From Dyella jiangningensis (GTDB taxonomy: Bacteria; Pseudomonadota; Gammaproteobacteria; Xanthomonadales; Rhodanobacteraceae), in contig CP007444.1 of assembly GCA_000632805.1 (NCBI GenBank), positions 1,488,001-1,552,000 on the forward strand: a stretch of DNA of 64,000 nucleotides, given 5' to 3'. A model generated the notes under the pieces. The model made no database searches and had not been told where the DNA came from. It saw nothing but the letters and a program-made list of their open reading frames with translations. Both the position numbers and the translations under genes were made by a program. Below are positions 59,535-64,000 of the stretch, piece by piece. Each line of letters opens with the position of its first letter. Within the stretch, counting starts at the first letter, position 1.

Positions 59535-59754
59535 GGTCGTCGCTGTTGTCGCTGAAGCGCATCATGGTGGACCCGTCCGCCGGCCGAAACACTCCGCTTC
59601 TTGCGATGTCATCGTGTGCATTCAGGCGCCGGGCAACCGCAGTCGGAAACGCGGAGACTAGGTGCTACCGCAGATGGTTGAACGGCCGGCGCACGAGCTC
59701 GGTGCCTGGCGCTTCAAGCATGTCGTGGCGGTGGATTGTGGCGTCGCGGGTACG

Positions 59755-60753
59755 TTAGCCGGCGATCGTGGTCCGCCAACGTGCGGGCGTGGCGCCCTCC
59801 CATTGGCGAAACGCACGGTTGAAGGAGTTCAGTTCTTCGAAACCAAGCAGGAAAGCGATTTCGCCGACGTCCAGATCGGTGGCGTCCAGCAGGCGACGGG
59901 CGAGCTGATGGCGCACCTGGTCCAGCACCTGCTGGTAGCTGGTGCCGACCTCACCGAGACGACGCTGCAGGGTGCGCGGGCTCAGGTGCAATGCTTCGGC
60001 CACCTGGGCCATGCGCAGGTGACCACCGCGCATGCCGCGCGACAGCACGTTCCATACCTTGTCGCGCAGCGGCGTGGTGGCGGTCTGCTCGCGCAACGAG
60101 CCTTCGAGCACGGGAAGCAGGCCGGCGAGGTGGCCATCGTCCTGCGTGACGAAGGGAAGGTCGAGATCGGCGCGCGCGTAGATGATGCGATCCTGCGGCG
60201 CGTTGAAGCGAAGCTCGCAGCGGAAATGCGCGTGCAGCAGCGTGCCATCGGCGGGGCGTCGCGTCAGTTCGATGCGCCGCAGGTGCAACGTGCGTCCTGT
60301 GCCACGCTCGGCCAGTGCAAAGTTGGAGGCGAACATGGCATCGACCAGCAGCCGTGGCGTGTGTCCTTCCGCGAGCATCCAGCGCATCGATACCGCCGCT
60401 TCGTCGCGGCCGAGTTCGACCACGACATCCTCCGGGCAGGTGAGTCGCTTGTAGCGCGCCAGTTTGTCCAATGCACCGCCGAGCGTGCCCGAATGCAGCG
60501 CGGCGGCGGTCACCATGTCGTATACCTCGGAGCGCGTGCCGTCGCCGAGCCGCAGGCCCAGCGAAGGGTCCTGGCAAACCGCTTCCACCGCGTGCCAGAA
60601 CGCAAAGAACTGGGCAGTGGTGACCGTGGGCCGCGCTTCGGACATCAGGGCTCGCGGAAGGCCTGCATGGTCGAGCACCTCAGGGACATCCAGGCCGAGC
60701 GCGGCCATGCGCGCAAAGGCGCCACGACTGAGCGGAATCTGGTCGGCCCTCAC
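59755..60753 (-). CDS. AraC-family transcriptional regulator with Arabinose_bd-type N-domain
   Basis: Regulator of 332 residues. The N-terminal domain (RGAFARMAALGLDVPEVLDH, then PTVTTAQFFAFWHAVEAV, DPSLGLRLGD) is the PF12625 type found in OruR/ArgR-like and lipid-metabolism AraC proteins. The C-terminal AraC helix-turn-helix pair is LRMAQVAEALHLSPRTLQRR, then DLDVGEIAFLLGFEELNSFN. The GTG at 60753 follows GGGAA; more upstream frame lies inside the SDR gene. It follows the SDR gene by 34 bp on the same strand and probably controls it. Effector unknown. Confidence 0.88.
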   Translation of the reverse strand: MRADQIPLSRGAFARMAALGLDVPEVLDHAGLPRALMSEARPTVTTAQFFAFWHAVEAVCQDPSLGLRLGDGTRSEVYDMVTAAALHSGTLGGALDKLARYKRLTCPEDVVVELGRDEAAVSMRWMLAEGHTPRLLVDAMFASNFALAERGTGRTLHLRRIELTRRPADGTLLHAHFRCELRFNAPQDRIIYARADLDLPFVTQDDGHLAGLLPVLEGSLREQTATTPLRDKVWNVLSRGMRGGHLRMAQVAEALHLSPRTLQRRLGEVGTSYQQVLDQVRHQLARRLLDATDLDVGEIAFLLGFEELNSFNRAFRQWEGATPARWRTTIAG

Positions 60754-60787
60754 GGTCGTGTTTCCCTTTGCGCGACTGGACAGAGCT

Positions 60788-61672
60788 TCAGAATACCGCC
60801 CGCAGCATGCGGTCGCGCTGCTCGGCGGCTTGTGGCGAACGATCGAAGTCAGTCGAAAGGCTGAGCTCGCGCCATTGTGCGTCTTCGGCGGCGACTTTGG
60901 CGGCCTGCTGGGCGGCCAGGTACACCGCATCCGAACCCAGCAGCAAGCGCAGCGGCGGCTGCTCGATACCGGCGATGCCGAGGATGGCCGTGGCGGCCTT
61001 GGCCGGATCGCCTGCTTCGTTGCCCATGTGCTCCTTGCGCAGCGCCATCATCGGCGCAAGCACGGCGGCGTATTCCGATGCCAGGGCGGGCGCGAAGACC
61101 GTCATCGAAGGACCGCCCCAGTCCGTGCGGAAACCACCGGGCTCGATCAGGGTGACCTTGATGCCGAACGCCGAAACTTCTTTCGCCAGCACTTCGGAAA
61201 AGCCTTCCACCGCCCACTTGGCGGACTGGTAGGCACCCATGCCGGGCACGCCGATGCGGCCGCCGATCGAGGAGAACTGGATGATGTGCCCCGAACGCTG
61301 GCGACGCAGTACCGGCAAGGCGGCGCGGGTGACATTCACGGTGCCGAAGAAATTGGTTTCCATCTGGGCGCGGAAGTCCTCGTCGCTGCCTTCCTCGATG
61401 GTGGCCAGGTTGCCGTAGCCGGCGTTGTTGACCAGTACGTCCAGACGTCCAAACGCATCGACGGCGGCCTGCACGGCATCGTGCGCGGCGCGGGCGTCGG
61501 TGACATCCAGCGCGACGGTGCGGACCTTGTCTCCGTAGCGCTCGACGAGGGCGTCCAGCTGGGATGGCTGGCGGGCCGTGGCGATCAATCGATGGCCCGC
61601 GGCCAAGACGGCTTCCGCAAGCGCCTTGCCGAAGCCGCGCGAACTGCCGGTGATGAGCCATACCTGTGACAT
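60788..61672 (-). CDS. Short-chain dehydrogenase/reductase
   Basis: Classical SDR of 294 residues. The cofactor loop is LITGSSRGFGKALAEAVLA (T-G-x3-G-x-G), followed by NNAGYGNLATIEE, catalytic Ser in IIQFSSIGGRIGVPGMG, and the YQSAKWAVEGFSEVLA active-site Tyr-x3-Lys. An Arg soon after the first strand (ATARQPSQL) suggests NADP preference. The start is ATG 61672 (MSQVWLITGS). Substrate not predictable. Upstream of, and probably cotranscribed with, the AraC-type regulator. Confidence 0.9.
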   Translation of the reverse strand: MSQVWLITGSSRGFGKALAEAVLAAGHRLIATARQPSQLDALVERYGDKVRTVALDVTDARAAHDAVQAAVDAFGRLDVLVNNAGYGNLATIEEGSDEDFRAQMETNFFGTVNVTRAALPVLRRQRSGHIIQFSSIGGRIGVPGMGAYQSAKWAVEGFSEVLAKEVSAFGIKVTLIEPGGFRTDWGGPSMTVFAPALASEYAAVLAPMMALRKEHMGNEAGDPAKAATAILGIAGIEQPPLRLLLGSDAVYLAAQQAAKVAAEDAQWRELSLSTDFDRSPQAAEQRDRMLRAVF

Positions 61673-61800
61673 GGGAACCTCCAAGGGGTCTGTGGGTACG
61701 CAGACCTTAGAGGCGGCCCGAGATGGCCGGTAATCCGATTGCGCCAAAGTGACGGCGGAGCCGTTGAGGCCCGGACGAGCGCCGAACGGCCCGTGCCGCA

Positions 61801-62340
61801 TCACCAGGTCAGGTCGTCGGGCACCTTGAACTGGCTGTAGTACTCGTCGTCTTCGCTCTGCGATGTGCTCTCAGCCGACTGCCCGTGGTCCAGCACGACG
61901 GCGGAAGCGTCGCGTTCGCGTACCTTCTCCGCGGCAGCCCGTGGCAGCAACTCGTACCCGTCGCCGGAGCGGACGACCACAAGTGCCCCCTTCGCCAGCT
62001 GCGTACGCAACGATTCGTTGACCAGTACGCTGTGGATCTTGTCGCCGTCGGTGAAGCGATAGCTGATCTCGCCCTCGCGCTTGACCTTGTTGGCGTCGAC
62101 GATCTGGCGGATCTGCGCGGCGAGTTCACGGGCATGCGCCTGTGCGTTGCGTTCGGCCGCCAACGCGCGATCGCGCTCTGCACGTTGCGCCTGCAGCTGC
62201 TGCGCGTCGATCTTGTCCTCAGGTGCTGCCGTCGGCGCCTTGCCCTGGCGTTGCTTGGCCTGCTCGCGCGCGATCTGGTCGACCTTGCCCTTCTTGGCGA
62301 GGCCGGCTTTCAGTAGCTGTTCCTGCAGGGGATTGCGCAT
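61801..62340 (-). CDS. DUF2058-family (YaiL-like) protein
   Basis: Cytoplasmic protein of 179 residues. The N-terminus RNPLQEQLLKAGLAKKGKVD and a Lys/Arg/Gln-rich coiled-coil segment (residues 15-75) are the DUF2058 hallmarks; the compact C-terminal half has ISYRFTDGDKIHSVLVNESL and LVVVRSGDGYELLPRAAAEK. The family is annotated as nucleoprotein or polynucleotide-associated, without a defined reaction. It is divergent from the DUF202 gene. The start at 62340 is the family-typical ATG. Confidence 0.88.
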   Translation of the reverse strand: MRNPLQEQLLKAGLAKKGKVDQIAREQAKQRQGKAPTAAPEDKIDAQQLQAQRAERDRALAAERNAQAHARELAAQIRQIVDANKVKREGEISYRFTDGDKIHSVLVNESLRTQLAKGALVVVRSGDGYELLPRAAAEKVRERDASAVVLDHGQSAESTSQSEDDEYYSQFKVPDDLTW

Positions 62341-62465
62341 CGTTGGATCGGTCTGGTCATGACGTCGGCCGCCGATTGTACCGCGCTCTGGCAGGCAACC
62401 TGGACGGGACGAACACGGCATGGCGACAAAGCCCATGGAAGATGGGCGGCACCGGCGTCCGCGCC

Positions 62466-62867
62466 ATGATGACAAGGGTCAGTGTGATTCCGCATTTCAG
62501 CGATCACTCGGCCAACGAACGGACCTACCTTGCCTGGGTGCGTACGGCGATCTCGGTGATGGCGTTCGGCTTTCTGCTCGAACGGTTCGACATCTTCCTG
62601 CTGTTCACTTCCCGGGCCGCGTCCACGGTGACGGAGAACCTGCATACGCGGGCCTCGCAATGGCTCGGGCTCGGCCTGTTACTGGTCGGAGCGTTGATGA
62701 TCGCCGGCGCCACGCTGCGCTATTACCGCAACCACAAGGCGATCGAGGCGGAGACTCCATCCACTTACGGGGACTCCTGGACCGCGCGCACGATGGCGGC
62801 GTTGCTGGTGGTCATGGCGATCTTTCTTACACTCTACGTGGCGAGACAGGTGGCCGCCCTGGGCTGA
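62466..62867 (+). CDS. DUF202-family (YidH-like) inner-membrane protein
   Basis: Membrane protein of 133 residues with three helices: TAISVMAFGFLLERFDIFLL, WLGLGLLLVGALMIAGATLR and TMAALLVVMAIFLTLYVARQ. The N-terminal NERTYLAWVRTAIS is the DUF202 signature. Function unknown; E. coli YidH and YidG are relatives. Two ATGs (62466 and 62469) start the frame; the ribosome-binding site is weak. Upstream in-frame sequence is not conserved. Confidence 0.85.
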   Translation: MMTRVSVIPHFSDHSANERTYLAWVRTAISVMAFGFLLERFDIFLLFTSRAASTVTENLHTRASQWLGLGLLLVGALMIAGATLRYYRNHKAIEAETPSTYGDSWTARTMAALLVVMAIFLTLYVARQVAALG

Positions 62868-62885
62868 AGCCACGACGGGCCAACG

Positions 62886-62915
62886 AAAAACGGCGCCGTA
62901 TCGCTACGGCGCCGT
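62886..62915 (-). terminator. Terminator of the thiolase gene
   Basis: Inverted repeat ACGGCGCCGTA/TACGGCGCCGT around loop TCGC (62890-62915). On the minus strand it is followed by a run of T (62886-62890). It lies 23 bp past the thiolase stop; on the plus strand, after the DUF202 gene, it lacks a T-tract. Confidence 0.85.
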
Positions 62916-62938
62916 TCGCCATTGCAGGGCAGGGCAGA

Positions 62939-64000
<1,062 letters not shown>

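Overview
The window reads as about 64 kb of chromosome from a GC-rich gammaproteobacterium of the Xanthomonadales/Lysobacterales, most likely Rhodanobacteraceae (Dyella, Luteibacter or Rhodanobacter relatives). The placement rests on xanthomonad-type gene neighbourhoods (lysS-yciI-bolA-smc-zipA; nudJ-mnmA-hflD; clpS-clpA-infA; serC-pheA-aroA-kdsB; LMW-PTP-uvrC-pgsA-tRNA-Gly), a 401-residue FabV enoyl reductase, and short REP palindromes of the type common in this group. I see no prophage, insertion sequence, CRISPR array or ribosomal RNA. No gene is clearly broken, but lysS and a thiolase gene are cut by the window edges.

Layout. 1-6.7 kb: core block lysS (partial), yciI, bolA, smc, zipA. 6.7-35 kb: an accessory stretch between zipA and ligA. 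It holds a PLD-type lipoprotein (ClsC-like), a secreted haloalkane-dehalogenase-like hydrolase with a divergent LysR regulator, and a four-gene minus-strand catabolic operon (Rieske oxygenase, secreted amidohydrolase, APC permease, trimethylamine-dehydrogenase-family flavoprotein). This operon faces a TPR-sulfotransferase and a TonB-dependent receptor. Then come a MocR regulator divergent from a carboxymuconolactone-decarboxylase/cupin pair, a stand-alone MbcA/ParS-like protein, an iron-regulated DUF3325-DUF3649-PepSY operon with a strong Fur box, an OprO/P-type porin, fabV, a photolyase, two transporters, rnk and a PAP2 phosphatase. 35-39 kb: ligA-epmA-yaeR operon, then aqpZ. 40-47 kb: an MHS-family transporter, nudJ-mnmA-hflD, clpS-clpA and infA. 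47-57 kb: a PHA-system protein, an FHA protein, serC-pheA-aroA-kdsB, two small envelope genes, a tyrosine phosphatase, uvrC, pgsA and tRNA-Gly(GCC). 57-64 kb: cycA, a 2OG-Fe(II) oxygenase, an AraC regulator, an SDR, a DUF2058 protein, a DUF202 protein and a partial thiolase.

The most interesting unit is the 10.6-21.4 kb locus. The flavoprotein keeps the trimethylamine dehydrogenase cofactor and catalytic residues (Cys30, Tyr169, His172, the four-Cys cluster and an Asp), but two of the three aromatic substrate-bowl residues are acidic (Glu60 and Asp352). It is encoded with a Rieske oxygenase of the quaternary-amine N-demethylase type, an AdiC-like permease and an exported dipeptidase-family amidohydrolase. 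My inference is stepwise oxidative N-demethylation of a methylated, positively charged amino-acid-like compound, possibly released from peptides; the substrate is unknown.

Five REP/REPIN clusters (6.7, 31.0, 41.4, 46.8 and 52.0 kb), in two sub-families, sit in gaps between genes. One of them supplies the stop codon of the gene it follows.
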